Shown here: positions 34,062-43,241 of the stretch, piece after piece | Position numbering within the stretch: position 1 is the first letter of the stretch | How the letters are laid out: each line of letters opens with the position of its first letter | From: JBHIDJ01 sp046760105 | GTDB lineage: Bacteria > Pseudomonadota > Gammaproteobacteria > Acidiferrobacterales > SPGG2 | Direction: 5' to 3' | Length of the DNA stretch: 64,000 bases | Assembly: GCA_046760105.1 (NCBI GenBank) | Contig: JBHIDJ010000006.1 | Coordinates: forward strand, 10,091 to 74,090 | The notes under the pieces: generated by a model | Seen by the model: the letters and a program-made list of their open reading frames with translations, nothing else | Told to the model about the DNA's origin: nothing | The model's database searches: none | Translations under genes and position numbers: made by a program

Positions 34062-34355
34062 CACTAAGGCCTCACGGTTAACGGCAGAGACTACCTGACG
34101 AACGGCGAGCGGCGACAGCTTGGCCGATGCTGCTGCCACCGCAGTCCACCAACGTCTCTACTCGTAATATACCAGCGGCGGATGTCATGTTCCCGCGCAG
34201 CGGGACTGCCGATTACCGGTGGGCACAATATAACACGGCGTGCGCCAAGGGTTGGGGCCCTTGTTAAACCCGTGAACCTCAAAGCACTTGAACATCAGTT
34301 TCATGCAGATTTTGTGGCGTTCACGCATGTGGTTGGTAATTGTTATTATCACGGC

Positions 34356-36512
34356 ATGGACGTGACCGACATTATCGGCGCACTCAATGCAGAGCAGCGG
34401 GACGCTGTCGCTGCGCCGCCGGGCCCGTTGCTGGTGCTCGCCGGTGCCGGCAGCGGTAAGACACGCGTGCTCACGCACCGCGTGGCGTGGCTGGTAGGCG
34501 TCGAGAATGTTTCTCCCCATTCGATCATGGCCGTGACCTTCACCAACAAGGCCGCACAAGAAATGCGTGGGCGTATCGAGCGGCTACTGCACTACCCGGT
34601 TAACGGCCTGTGGATCGGTACATTCCACGGCCTGTCGCATCGGCTCTTGCGGGCGCACTGGCGTGACGCGGGTCTGCCAGAGGGTTTCCAGATCCTCGAC
34701 GCCGAAGATCAGTACCGGCTTATTCGCCGCGTGCTGAAAAACCTCGGTCTCGACGAGGCTTATTGGCTGCCACGCCAGCTCCAGTGGTTTATCAACACAC
34801 AAAAAGAAGAAGGACGACGCCCGCAACACTTCGGTGACATCAACGATTCACAGCTGCGACAACAGGTACGTATCTATCGCGCTTATGAAGAAACCTGTCA
34901 ACGAGCCGGGCTCGTGGACTTTGCGGAGTTGCTGTTGCGTGTGCTCGAATTGATGCGCGAGAACGAGACCATGCGCAGCCACTATCAGGGACGTTTCCGC
35001 CACGTTATGGTGGACGAGCTGCAGGATACCAACGCCATGCAGTATGCCTGGCTCAAGCTTTTTGCTGGCGGTCACAGTAACCTTTTTGTAGTGGGTGATG
35101 ATGATCAATCCATTTACGGATGGCGCGGTGCGCGCGTGGAGAACATGCTCACGTTCGAACGGGACTTCCCCGGTACCCGGGTCATCCGCTTGGAGCAAAA
35201 CTACCGATCTACCGCTACCATTTTGCAGGCGGCGAATGCGGTGATCAGCAATAATGACGGGCGCCTCGGTAAGAACCTGTGGACCCATGGCGAGAAAGGC
35301 GATGCCATACGTTTATATACCGCCTTTAACGAAATTGATGAGGCACGCTTCGTGATCGATCGTATCCAAGACTGGATCAACGCTGGCCGTCTCAGGCAGG
35401 AGATCGCGATTCTCTACCGAGCGAACGCACAGTCGCGGGTTTTCGAAGAGGCGCTAATCGACGCAAACATCCCTTATCGCGTGTACGGCGGCCTGCGGTT
35501 TTTTGAGCGCGCCGAGATCAAGGATGCGCTCGCCTACCTGCGCCTTGTGGCCAGTCGCCACGATGACCCCTCGTTCGAACGGGTGGCCAACGTGCCGACG
35601 CGCGGCATCGGAGCGAAGTCATTGGAAGCGGTGCGCGAGCATGCGAAAGCCGCAAACACGTCGCTGTGGGAGGCGGCGCGGCAATTGATCGATGCGCGCG
35701 AACTTCCGGCCCGCAATACGAACGCGCTTTCGAATTTCCTCACATTGATTGACAGACTCGCCGAAGAGACCGTGGGATTTGAGCTCGGTGATTTGATTGA
35801 ACATGTACTGCAGCACAGCGGGTTACTGGATCATTACAAAAAGGAGAAAGGCGAACTGGCGGAGGCTCGGGTGGAGAACCTAGAGGAACTCGTGTCCGCG
35901 GCGCGTAACTTCCGGTGGGGAGAAGACGATGATTCGGATCCGTTGTCCACGTTTTTAGCGCATGCGGCGTTAGAGGCGGGTGAGGCGCAGGCACGCGAGT
36001 GGGAAGATTGCGTTCAACTGATGAGTTTGCATTCCGCCAAAGGCTTGGAGTTTCCGCTGGTCTTTCTCACCGGTATGGAAGAAGGCCTGTTTCCCCACCA
36101 GCGTTCCCTGCAGGAACCGGGGCGACTGGAGGAGGAGCGCCGTCTTTGTTACGTGGGCATGACCCGCGCGATGCGCCAGCTTTACGTGACCTATGCGGAA
36201 ATGCGCCGGCTCCATGGCGCCGAGCACTATACGAGCCCCTCGCGGTTTCTCGGCGAGGTCCCGCCCGAACTCGTTGACGAGCTGCGCGCCCAGGCGCACT
36301 TGGCGCGCCCTTGGCGGGCGGCGGCACCAGCGCACGCGGCCGCCCCGCCTGCAGGTATGCGGCTCGGCCAGCGCGTCTGGCACGAGAAGTTCGGTGAAGG
36401 GGTAGTGACGAGCTATGAGGGCCGCGGCGAGCACGCCCGTGTACAAGTTAATTTCCAGGGAGCCGGAAGCAAGTGGCTAGTGCTGGCCTATGCCAAGCTC
36501 CAGCAACTCTAA
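34356..36512 (+). CDS. uvrD: DNA helicase II UvrD
   Basis: UvrD is a 3'-5' superfamily 1 helicase for nucleotide excision repair and mismatch repair. The 718-residue protein matches UvrD in length. It shows motif I AGAGSGKTRVL, Ia TFTNKAAQEM, II VDELQDTN, III GDDDQSIYGWRGA, IV EQNYRST, V LHSAKGLEF and VI VGMTRA. The C-terminal tudor-like region (GQRVWHEKFGEGVV...VNFQGAGSKWLVLAYAKL) supports UvrD rather than Rep. The frame is open from 34182, but the ATG at 34356 gives the canonical N-terminus. Confidence 0.96.
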   Translation: MDVTDIIGALNAEQRDAVAAPPGPLLVLAGAGSGKTRVLTHRVAWLVGVENVSPHSIMAVTFTNKAAQEMRGRIERLLHYPVNGLWIGTFHGLSHRLLRAHWRDAGLPEGFQILDAEDQYRLIRRVLKNLGLDEAYWLPRQLQWFINTQKEEGRRPQHFGDINDSQLRQQVRIYRAYEETCQRAGLVDFAELLLRVLELMRENETMRSHYQGRFRHVMVDELQDTNAMQYAWLKLFAGGHSNLFVVGDDDQSIYGWRGARVENMLTFERDFPGTRVIRLEQNYRSTATILQAANAVISNNDGRLGKNLWTHGEKGDAIRLYTAFNEIDEARFVIDRIQDWINAGRLRQEIAILYRANAQSRVFEEALIDANIPYRVYGGLRFFERAEIKDALAYLRLVASRHDDPSFERVANVPTRGIGAKSLEAVREHAKAANTSLWEAARQLIDARELPARNTNALSNFLTLIDRLAEETVGFELGDLIEHVLQHSGLLDHYKKEKGELAEARVENLEELVSAARNFRWGEDDDSDPLSTFLAHAALEAGEAQAREWEDCVQLMSLHSAKGLEFPLVFLTGMEEGLFPHQRSLQEPGRLEEERRLCYVGMTRAMRQLYVTYAEMRRLHGAEHYTSPSRFLGEVPPELVDELRAQAHLARPWRAAAPAHAAAPPAGMRLGQRVWHEKFGEGVVTSYEGRGEHARVQVNFQGAGSKWLVLAYAKLQQL

Positions 36513-36755
36513 GAAGGACTGCCTTCTCGGCCGCACACGCTAGCGCCCGGACTCCCCGAGCCGCTGCCAGCACTGCCTCCCCTGAATCGTAGGAAAACCG
36601 CGAGTCATGACCGCAGCCATTCGCCGGGCAGGCTCGCAAATCCCACGCCTAGCGGATATATTTGAGATAAGGTATATATGTCAGATAGTTATGAGAGCAC
36701 TCGGTTTCGGAACCGCCCGTAAGGGCCGATCGCTGGGCGCTAGGAAACTGGCAGC

Positions 36756-37514
36756 ATGAAGTCGAACACTGGGGTCATGTCCGCCGCACGGGCGATGCTG
36801 GCTATCGTGGGGATTACGTTTTTCGCGGAGCTTGTGATCATGCTGCTGCTGGTCGACTTTGGCTATGCGACGCATCCTTTCTCGGTCATGCTGTTGGATG
36901 CCGGAATACTTTCGTTTTTGATTGCTCCACCCATCTATTGGCTTGTGGCCACCCCCATCAAACGCGAGTACGCAAAACGCCAGGACGCCGAGGGCCGCGC
37001 CGCTGAGCTTGGCAAACAGGCCATCACAGACCCCCTCACGCGAACGAGAAACCGGCGTGGCATCACCATCGCCGTACTTGAAGCCATGGCCCACGCAGAG
37101 CGCTATGAGCATCCGCTATCGGTCGCCATGGTGGACATCGATCACTTTAAAGAGGTGAACGACACTTACGGCCACAAGGCGGGCGATCGCGTGTTAGAGG
37201 GTGTCACCGCTATTCTTGTGGAAACACTACGTATGCCGGATAAGGTGGGTCGCTATGGCGGCGAGGAGTTTCTGCTCGTGCTGCCGGAAACGGGGCTGGA
37301 ACAAACCACCAATATTGCCGACCGTATCCGCGCCACCGTTGCCGAAACCGAGTTCGATATTGGCGAAAAGAAGATAAGGCTGACGATCAGTATTGGCGCA
37401 ACATTGTTCGTCAAGGGCGAGGACCTTGAAGAATTATTGTCGCGCGCTGACCGTGCGCTGTACGAAGCCAAGGAGTCGGGGCGCAACCTGGTGGTGAGCG
37501 CCAAGGGCTACTGA
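36756..37514 (+). CDS. Membrane diguanylate cyclase (GGDEF)
   Basis: The enzyme is predicted to make cyclic di-GMP from two GTP. The 252-residue protein has two membrane helices (about residues 15-33 and 45-65), a short charged linker and a complete GGDEF domain (DPLTRTRNRRGI, DIDHFKEVNDTYGH). The active site reads RYGGEEF. The inhibitory I-site RMPD stands five residues before GGEEF, so product feedback is likely. There is no sensor domain beyond the membrane hairpin. It lies 244 bp after uvrD; in that gap I saw no riboswitch or terminator. Confidence 0.92.
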   Translation: MKSNTGVMSAARAMLAIVGITFFAELVIMLLLVDFGYATHPFSVMLLDAGILSFLIAPPIYWLVATPIKREYAKRQDAEGRAAELGKQAITDPLTRTRNRRGITIAVLEAMAHAERYEHPLSVAMVDIDHFKEVNDTYGHKAGDRVLEGVTAILVETLRMPDKVGRYGGEEFLLVLPETGLEQTTNIADRIRATVAETEFDIGEKKIRLTISIGATLFVKGEDLEELLSRADRALYEAKESGRNLVVSAKGY

Positions 37515-37552
37515 GAGTTCTTGCGTTCGTGGTGCGCGCGCCTGCCGTTGCA

Positions 37553-38491
37553 TTATTTCAGCATCTCCTCTACAACCGCACTCCATCCCAAGCCTAAGTT
37601 AGTCCGGTTGTATCCCCCGCCGCCCATGGCAATGATGCGCCCTTGGCAGAATTCATCAGCGACGGCGCACAAACGTTTGGCGGCGTGACCGTGCGCCTTG
37701 GGTGTGAACTGCATGTGTGTGATTGGATCACCCTTGATGCTATCGGCGCCGGCCTGCAACAAGATAATCTCCGGTTTACCCGCACGCACAAAATCCTCGA
37801 GCTGCGGCCATACCTGGTGAAACATCTCGTCATTCGCACCGGGCAACATGGGGATGTTTAACTTCGTGCCCTTCGCCGCCCCTTTTCCGGTTTCGTGTGC
37901 GAAACCGGTTCCGGGATAGAGGAAACGCCCGTCTTCGTGAATATCGGCGAAGATGAGATCAGGATCCTCCTCGAAGGCATAGAACACACCGTCGCCATGG
38001 TGCGCATCGATGTCTACGTAGGCGATCCGTTTGACGCCGTATTCTTGGCGCAGGGTTTCGATTAACACGGCGGGGTCATTGAAAACGCAAAATCCCGCTG
38101 CCGAATTCTTACGCGCGTGATGCAGCCCTGCGATCGGCACGAAGATTCGCGGGGAATTACCCGACATGCTATGGATTAGGCTGTTTAACCCTGAACCTAC
38201 TACAAACGATCCGGCTTCAAACACCCCTTTGAAGGCAGGCGTATCCCCATAATCCAAGTAGCCCATGCCGGTTTTCGACTGCTGCTTGACACGTTCGACG
38301 TAATCGCGGGTGTGAAACCGTAGGATTGCGTCCTCGGAGCAGCTGGCGGGGATCGCGATGTGGACGCGTTTATCAAGCCCCCGTTTTACCGCCTCACGCC
38401 AGAAGGCATCCATGCGATCCGGCCCGAAGGGATGTCCCTCGCCGAACCCGTAACGGGCGAGGTCCTCGCCAAGGTATACCTGCATAACCAT
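37553..38491 (-). CDS. Histone deacetylase superfamily protein (AcuC/acetylpolyamine amidohydrolase type)
   Basis: These are zinc-dependent amidohydrolases that remove acetyl groups from proteins or polyamines. The 312-residue protein has the family landmarks in order: GLHHARKNSAAGFCVFND, the Zn-site DIDAHHGDG, ADIHEDGRFLYPGTG, LQAGADSIKGDP and GGGGYN. The metal ligands (Asp and His in DIDAHHGDG, and the later Asp in GADS) are present. The substrate cannot be read from sequence. It converges on the diguanylate cyclase gene 38 bases away. Confidence 0.9.
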   Translation of the reverse strand: MVMQVYLGEDLARYGFGEGHPFGPDRMDAFWREAVKRGLDKRVHIAIPASCSEDAILRFHTRDYVERVKQQSKTGMGYLDYGDTPAFKGVFEAGSFVVGSGLNSLIHSMSGNSPRIFVPIAGLHHARKNSAAGFCVFNDPAVLIETLRQEYGVKRIAYVDIDAHHGDGVFYAFEEDPDLIFADIHEDGRFLYPGTGFAHETGKGAAKGTKLNIPMLPGANDEMFHQVWPQLEDFVRAGKPEIILLQAGADSIKGDPITHMQFTPKAHGHAAKRLCAVADEFCQGRIIAMGGGGYNRTNLGLGWSAVVEEMLK

Positions 38492-38748
38492 GCGGTGATT
38501 ATACGGTATTCCGCGACGCCGTACGTCCCCGCACTTTCAGCCAACCTCGAAAACGCGGGAGTCCTTACATCATTTCGCTATCGCGTGGAACGCGGAGATC
38601 CTAAAGTCGTAATCAACGGGTGTGTCAGTGCAGTGTTTAATTGCAATCGTCGTGGACAGTCACGTAGCTCAGGGCATGAACGATGTCGTGCGGCCGCACG
38701 CGTACGTCACCAATGCAACGCCGGTGTTAACGGTGCGCCTTGTCTCAC

Positions 38749-39417
38749 TTACAGATTGAGTTTGATTTCTTGTTCTTCCTCGGACGGTTCGAAGCCGCTG
38801 CGCTCGTAGTAGCTGAAGATCGCGTCAACCACTTCCTGCGGTTTATCGACCAGCGTGAAAAGCTCGAGATCCTCCGGGCTGATCATACCCTCGCTCACGA
38901 GCGTCTGTTTAAACCAGTCCACCAGTCCCTCCCAGAACGGTCGGTGTACCAGGATGATGGGCATACGCACGCTCTTACCGGTCTGAATCAGTGTCAACGA
39001 TTCGACCAATTCATCGAGCGTGCCAAAGCCGCCAGGCATGACTACATAGGCCTTGGCATATTTCACGAACATGACTTTGCGTGCAAAAAAGTGTTGAAAA
39101 CTCAAGCTTATGTCCTGGAAGTCATTGGCGATTTGTTCGTGCGGCAGGTGAATATTCAAGCCAACACTGGGCGATTTGGCGACGAATGCCCCCTTGTTGG
39201 CGGCCTCCATGAGCCCAGGCCCGCCCCCGCTGATTACGCTAAAGCCGGCATCCGAGAGCATACGGGCAATCTCTTCGGTCAAGGCATAATAGGGGTGTCC
39301 GGGTTTGCTGCGCGAGGAGCCGAAGATGCTGACCGACGGTTGAATCTGCGATAAATGCTCGAAACCGGCAACAAATTCGGCCATGATCTGGAAGATTTTC
39401 CACGACTCCCGCGACAT
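38749..39417 (-). CDS. LOG family protein (TIGR00730-type phosphoribohydrolase)
   Basis: LOG-family enzymes cleave nucleoside 5'-monophosphates at the N-glycosidic bond; plant members activate cytokinins. The 222-residue Rossmann-fold protein has both signature motifs: SGGGPGLMEAANKGA and PGGFGTLDELVE. The N-terminus (ESWKIFQIMAEFVAGFE) matches the longer bacterial subgroup. The natural substrate in bacteria is usually unknown. It diverges from polA, with 100 bp between the genes. Confidence 0.88.
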   Translation of the reverse strand: MSRESWKIFQIMAEFVAGFEHLSQIQPSVSIFGSSRSKPGHPYYALTEEIARMLSDAGFSVISGGGPGLMEAANKGAFVAKSPSVGLNIHLPHEQIANDFQDISLSFQHFFARKVMFVKYAKAYVVMPGGFGTLDELVESLTLIQTGKSVRMPIILVHRPFWEGLVDWFKQTLVSEGMISPEDLELFTLVDKPQEVVDAIFSYYERSGFEPSEEEQEIKLNL

Positions 39418-39517
39418 GATGCGCGAGGGCGTGACGGAATGCGAGACTCTCGGGGTTAAGTTGTTTTCCGTTTTCGTAGGTATTCGTAGTGATCAAGGTT
39501 GAGGGTTCTTTGCTTTG

Positions 39518-42229
39518 ATGAATAAGACCGGCAATACCAGAACTAAGCCATTCATTTTGGTCGATGGCTCATCGTATCTCTACCGCGCATTCCATGCCAT
39601 GCCACAACTGACGAATTCCCGTGGTGAACCGACGGGTGCGGTATACGGTATCACCAATATGTTGCGCAAGCTGCTCGCGGATTACGACCCGACGCATATC
39701 GCCGTAGTATTCGACGCTAAAGGCAAGACCTTCCGCGACGAGATCTACGCGGATTATAAGGCTAACCGACCACCTATGCCTGAGGAGCTTGCTGCCCAGA
39801 TCGAACCAATCCACGCCATCGTCCGCGCCATGGGGCTGCCGTTGCTCATCGTCGAAGGGGTCGAAGCGGATGATGTCATCGGCACCTTGGCGGCTGGGGC
39901 GGCCGAGCACGGCCTCGATACGCTAATCTCAACCGGTGACAAGGATATGGCGCAGCTGGTCAGCGACCACGTCGTTCTGATCAATACGATGACCGATACT
40001 CTATACGATAAACAAGGTGTGCACGAAAAATTCGGCGTGCCACCAGAACATATGGTTGATTATCTCGCACTGATCGGCGACAGCGTGGACAACATACCTG
40101 GCGTGCCCAAGGTAGGGTCCAAGACCGCCGCCAAGTGGTTGCAAGAGTACGGTTCGCTGGACGAAATCGTCACCCACGCCGATGAGATCGGCGGAAAAGT
40201 GGGTGATAATCTCCGCGCTTGTCTAGGGCAGCTGCCACTGTCGCGGCAACTCGTGACTGTTAAGTACGATGTACCGCTGGATCAGGGACCTGAGGCACTA
40301 ACGCGCCAGCTACCGGATGAGGCGAAACTACGAGAGCTTTACACACGCCTGGAGTTCAAAACCTTGCTCGCCGAGCTCGTTGGCAGCGAACGGTCAGTGC
40401 AAGAGAACGCACAGAGCATGGCGGCGCGCTATGAAACGATCTTCGATGACGAGCACCTCGATGACTGGATCGAACGTCTAAGGGTAGCCGGTCTGTTTGC
40501 GTTTGATACGGAGACCACTGCTCTCGATGCGATGCGTGCTGAGCTTGTCGGCGTTTCATTCACGTACAAAGCGGGTGCCGGTGCATATGTTCCGGTTGGT
40601 CATGCGTATCCTGGTGTGGCCAAACAGCTCGACCGTGATCGTGTACTAAGCAAACTCAAGCCAATTCTGGAAGATCCGGCTAGCACCAAAGTTGGCCAAA
40701 ACCTTAAGTATGACCTGATCGTCATGCACCGCTATGGCATCGAAGTTGCCGGCTTAGGATTCGACACTATGCTCGAGTCTTATGTGCTTAACAGTACGGC
40801 GTCGCGCCATGATATGGACAGTCTCGCATTGCGATATCTTGGCTATAAGACATTGAAATATGAGGAAGTGGCTGGCAAGGGCAAGGGCCAGATCAACTTT
40901 AGTGAGGTACCGGTGGAGCAAGCGGCTCCTTACGCTGCCGAGGATGCCGACGTGACGCTGCGACTGCACAAGGCTTTGTGGCCAAGACTGCAGGAGATAG
41001 CAAAGCTGAAGATGCTGTTCGAAGAGCTCGAAATGCCGCTAATACCCGTGCTCTCGCAGATGCAATGCACAGGCGTAAGGATAGATGCCGATATGTTAGC
41101 GTATCAGAGCAACGAGCTTGCACGGCGCATGTTGGAGCTCGAACGGGAGGCACACGAAACCGCTGGCCAGCCGTTCAATCTCGAGTCGCCGAAGCAAATC
41201 CAGGAGGTGTTATACGACAAACTTGGGCTGCCGGTGTTGAAGAAAACCCCAAAGGGGCAGCCGTCAACCGCTGAAGATGTCTTGCAGGAACTGGCGTTGG
41301 ACTATCCGTTGCCAAGAATCATCCTCGAGTATCGCGGACTGAGCAAGCTCAAGTCCACCTATACCGATAAGCTGCCTGAGATGATCAACCCAGAGACCGG
41401 GCGCGTGCACACCTCTTACCACCAAGCCGTCGCGGCCACCGGCAGGTTGTCGTCGAGCGATCCCAATTTGCAAAACATCCCGGTGCGTACGGCCGAAGGG
41501 CGACGAATCCGACGGGCGTTTATCGCTGATCAGGGTTGCAAGATATTATCCGCCGACTATTCGCAGATCGAATTACGCATTATGGCGCATCTGTCAGGCG
41601 ATAACGGCCTGCAGCAAGCATTCGCCGAAGGCATGGACGTGCACCGCGCAACGGCGGCAGACGTGTTTGGGGTCGCGCCCGAGCTCGTCACGGATGAAAT
41701 GCGCCGAAACGCCAAGGCCATCAACTTCGGTTTGATTTACGGCATGTCGGCATTTGGGCTGGCACGGCAATTGAAGGTTGATCGTAGCACCGCCCAACAA
41801 TACGTCGATCTGTACTTCACCCGCTATCCCGGCGTGAAGGACTTCATGGACCACACACGCCAGCAGGCGCGTGAACAAGGATTTGTCGAGACCGTATTCG
41901 GGCGGCGCCTCTATGCACAGGACATCAACGCGAGCAACCAGGCGCGGCGCCAATATGCCGAGCGTGCCGCCATCAACGCCCCCATGCAAGGAACGGCCGC
42001 AGACCTCATCAAGCTCGCAATGCTGGCGGTAGATGTGTGGATTCGGGACGCCGGTGTAAGGGTGAAGATGATTATGCAGGTGCACGACGAGCTGGTGTTC
42101 GAGGTCGCCGAGCAGGAGGTGGAGAAGGCGTGTGAGAACATTCGGCGCTGTATGAGCGATGTCGCTACCCTCTCGGTCCCGTTAGTGGTCGATATCGGGG
42201 TCGGCGATAATTGGGACGAGGCGCACTAG
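39518..42229 (+). CDS. polA: DNA polymerase I
   Basis: DNA polymerase I removes RNA primers and fills gaps in replication and repair. The 903-residue protein has the 5'-3' exonuclease domain (residues 1-290; VDGSSYLYRAFHAMP and IGDSVDNIPGVPKVGSKTA). An intact 3'-5' proofreading domain follows (FAFDTETTALDAMRAELVGVSF with the DxE motif, then GQNLKYDL). The A-family polymerase domain has motif A DYSQIELRIMAHLSGD, motif B RRNAKAINFGLIYGMSAFGL and motif C QVHDELVFEV. The ATG at 39518 is preferred to the TTG one codon earlier. Confidence 0.98.
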   Translation: MNKTGNTRTKPFILVDGSSYLYRAFHAMPQLTNSRGEPTGAVYGITNMLRKLLADYDPTHIAVVFDAKGKTFRDEIYADYKANRPPMPEELAAQIEPIHAIVRAMGLPLLIVEGVEADDVIGTLAAGAAEHGLDTLISTGDKDMAQLVSDHVVLINTMTDTLYDKQGVHEKFGVPPEHMVDYLALIGDSVDNIPGVPKVGSKTAAKWLQEYGSLDEIVTHADEIGGKVGDNLRACLGQLPLSRQLVTVKYDVPLDQGPEALTRQLPDEAKLRELYTRLEFKTLLAELVGSERSVQENAQSMAARYETIFDDEHLDDWIERLRVAGLFAFDTETTALDAMRAELVGVSFTYKAGAGAYVPVGHAYPGVAKQLDRDRVLSKLKPILEDPASTKVGQNLKYDLIVMHRYGIEVAGLGFDTMLESYVLNSTASRHDMDSLALRYLGYKTLKYEEVAGKGKGQINFSEVPVEQAAPYAAEDADVTLRLHKALWPRLQEIAKLKMLFEELEMPLIPVLSQMQCTGVRIDADMLAYQSNELARRMLELEREAHETAGQPFNLESPKQIQEVLYDKLGLPVLKKTPKGQPSTAEDVLQELALDYPLPRIILEYRGLSKLKSTYTDKLPEMINPETGRVHTSYHQAVAATGRLSSSDPNLQNIPVRTAEGRRIRRAFIADQGCKILSADYSQIELRIMAHLSGDNGLQQAFAEGMDVHRATAADVFGVAPELVTDEMRRNAKAINFGLIYGMSAFGLARQLKVDRSTAQQYVDLYFTRYPGVKDFMDHTRQQAREQGFVETVFGRRLYAQDINASNQARRQYAERAAINAPMQGTAADLIKLAMLAVDVWIRDAGVRVKMIMQVHDELVFEVAEQEVEKACENIRRCMSDVATLSVPLVVDIGVGDNWDEAH

Positions 42230-42310
42230 CAAACTGGTTTCGCCTGGTAAGCGGGGAATGGCGTTATCCCATACGCTTGGTAGGGGATTCACTGATCATA
42301 AGCAGGGACC

Positions 42311-42340
42311 GAACTTCTGGCCACGACTCGGGTCTATACA
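42311..42340 (+). promoter_or_regulatory. Possible sigma-E-type promoter of a small RNA
   Basis: GAACTT (42311-42316) matches the -35 consensus of sigma-E/AlgU promoters. After 16 bp comes TCTATACA (42333-42340), which fits the TCTGA-type -10 only partly but also contains a good TATACA. The start of transcription would fall near 42343-42347, at the first of four hairpins. No good sigma-70 -35 box is present at the right distance. Confidence 0.45.
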
Positions 42341-42342
42341 CT

Positions 42343-42466
42343 CGGACGATCCTGGTGGATCGTCTTGCCCGCTCCTCCTCCCTGAGCGGGTAGTTCCTGG
42401 GCTTTTTCTTATGCAGGAACGGTTAGGCCCCGGGCTCTCTCCCCTTGTTTTCCGGGGCTTTTTTTT
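42343..42466 (+). ncRNA. Candidate small RNA at the polA-engB (Spot 42/ErsA) locus
   Basis: The 235-bp polA-engB gap contains four consecutive hairpins on the plus strand: 42346-42363 (7-bp stem, 4-base loop), 42368-42390 (7-bp stem with loop CTCCTCCCT), 42393-42420 (7-bp stem), and 42427-42458 followed by eight T. The second loop is complementary to Shine-Dalgarno sequences, as in many regulatory RNAs. E. coli Spot 42 and Pseudomonas ErsA lie in exactly this gap. Primary sequence similarity was not tested, so the call rests on position, structure, promoter-like boxes and terminator. Confidence 0.55.
42427..42466 (+). terminator. Rho-independent terminator of the small RNA and/or polA
   Basis: The stem GCCCCGG (42427-42433) and CCGGGGC (42452-42458), with an 18-base pyrimidine-rich loop, is followed by eight T (42459-42466). 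The T-run runs into the engB stop codon on the opposite strand. Confidence 0.85.
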
Positions 42467-43073
42467 AATCGCAGTCAGCCAGTTCCAGCCAACACCCCAG
42501 CACCTGCCGAGCGGTGTCGACACCTTGGCGCTTGAGCGAGGAGAAGCTCTGCACCGAAACGCCTACACCGAATACCTCCAGCGCGTGCTCCACCTCACGT
42601 AAGGCCGCGGCACGCCGCGCGCGCCTGAATTTGTCACTTTTGCAAAGCAGCACGTGCACTGGCATCGTGTTTGCCGTACACCACTGCAGCAGCGTCAGAT
42701 CGTAGTCGGTAAGTGGGTGACGGATATCCATGACCAGCATAAGTCCGCGAAGCGAAGCGCGAGTCTGTAAGTACCGCGGAAGCGCGTGGTCCCAGCGACG
42801 CCTCACGGTCGCCGGAGCACGTGCATAGCCAAAGCCAGGCAGATCCACCAGGCGGTGTGCGGCGTCCAGCGAGAACACATTGATCTCTCGCGTCCGACCA
42901 GGCGTTTTGCTCGTACGTGCGAGCGCTTTCTGCGCCGTGATCGTGTTAATGGCGCTCGATTTGCCGGCGTTGGAGCGGCCCGCGAAGGCTACCTCGGCAC
43001 CGCAGTCAGGTGGCAACTGGGCGAGCGAGGCCACACCCAGGGTAAAGCGTGCGCGCGCAAAAGGATTCTTCAT
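42465..43073 (-). CDS. engB: Ribosome biogenesis GTP-binding protein EngB (YihA/YsxC)
   Basis: EngB is an essential GTPase involved in 50S subunit assembly. The 202-residue protein has G1 GRSNAGKSSAINT, G3 DLPGFGYARAP and a G4-like CKSDK, with the usual N-terminal FTLGVASLAQLPPD. The frame is open to 43124; the ATG at 43073 (MKNPFARARF) matches the family start. Its place convergent with polA is conserved in gammaproteobacteria. Confidence 0.94.
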   Translation of the reverse strand: MKNPFARARFTLGVASLAQLPPDCGAEVAFAGRSNAGKSSAINTITAQKALARTSKTPGRTREINVFSLDAAHRLVDLPGFGYARAPATVRRRWDHALPRYLQTRASLRGLMLVMDIRHPLTDYDLTLLQWCTANTMPVHVLLCKSDKFRRARRAAALREVEHALEVFGVGVSVQSFSSLKRQGVDTARQVLGCWLELADCD

Positions 43074-43241
43074 GGACTCGCAAACCAAATTGACCACTAA
43101 CCAAGCTGTTGGTATATAGGGCATCCATCCAACGCGGACATTGCTAACAGATTATACGGGTTACGTCGCTCGCCGCGTTTAGCGAACGCCATGTCGACGC
43201 AGGGGGTCTGGCTGGTTCACGTAACCTCGGGAGGAGCAAAG

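Noticed and set aside
34320..34349. Promoter-like TTCACG/TATTAT ahead of uvrD
   Set aside because: The -10 box would leave a leaderless message starting at or within the ATG; the spacing and weak -35 make it unlikely.
36513..36755. Possible cyclic-di-GMP riboswitch before the diguanylate cyclase
   Set aside because: The GEMM consensus core was not found, and no paired stems of the right kind could be drawn by eye.
38637..38720. Minus-strand frame with GDVRVRPHDIVHALSYVTV near the LOG gene, vaguely like the end of the small protein at 44098
   Set aside because: The frame has no start, a stop just upstream, and the similarity rests on a few residues (RPH and V-rich end).
42230..42310. Extension of polA or a small gene between polA and the hairpins
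   Set aside because: polA ends at the normal C-terminus and no frame with a start and ribosome-binding site fits the gap.
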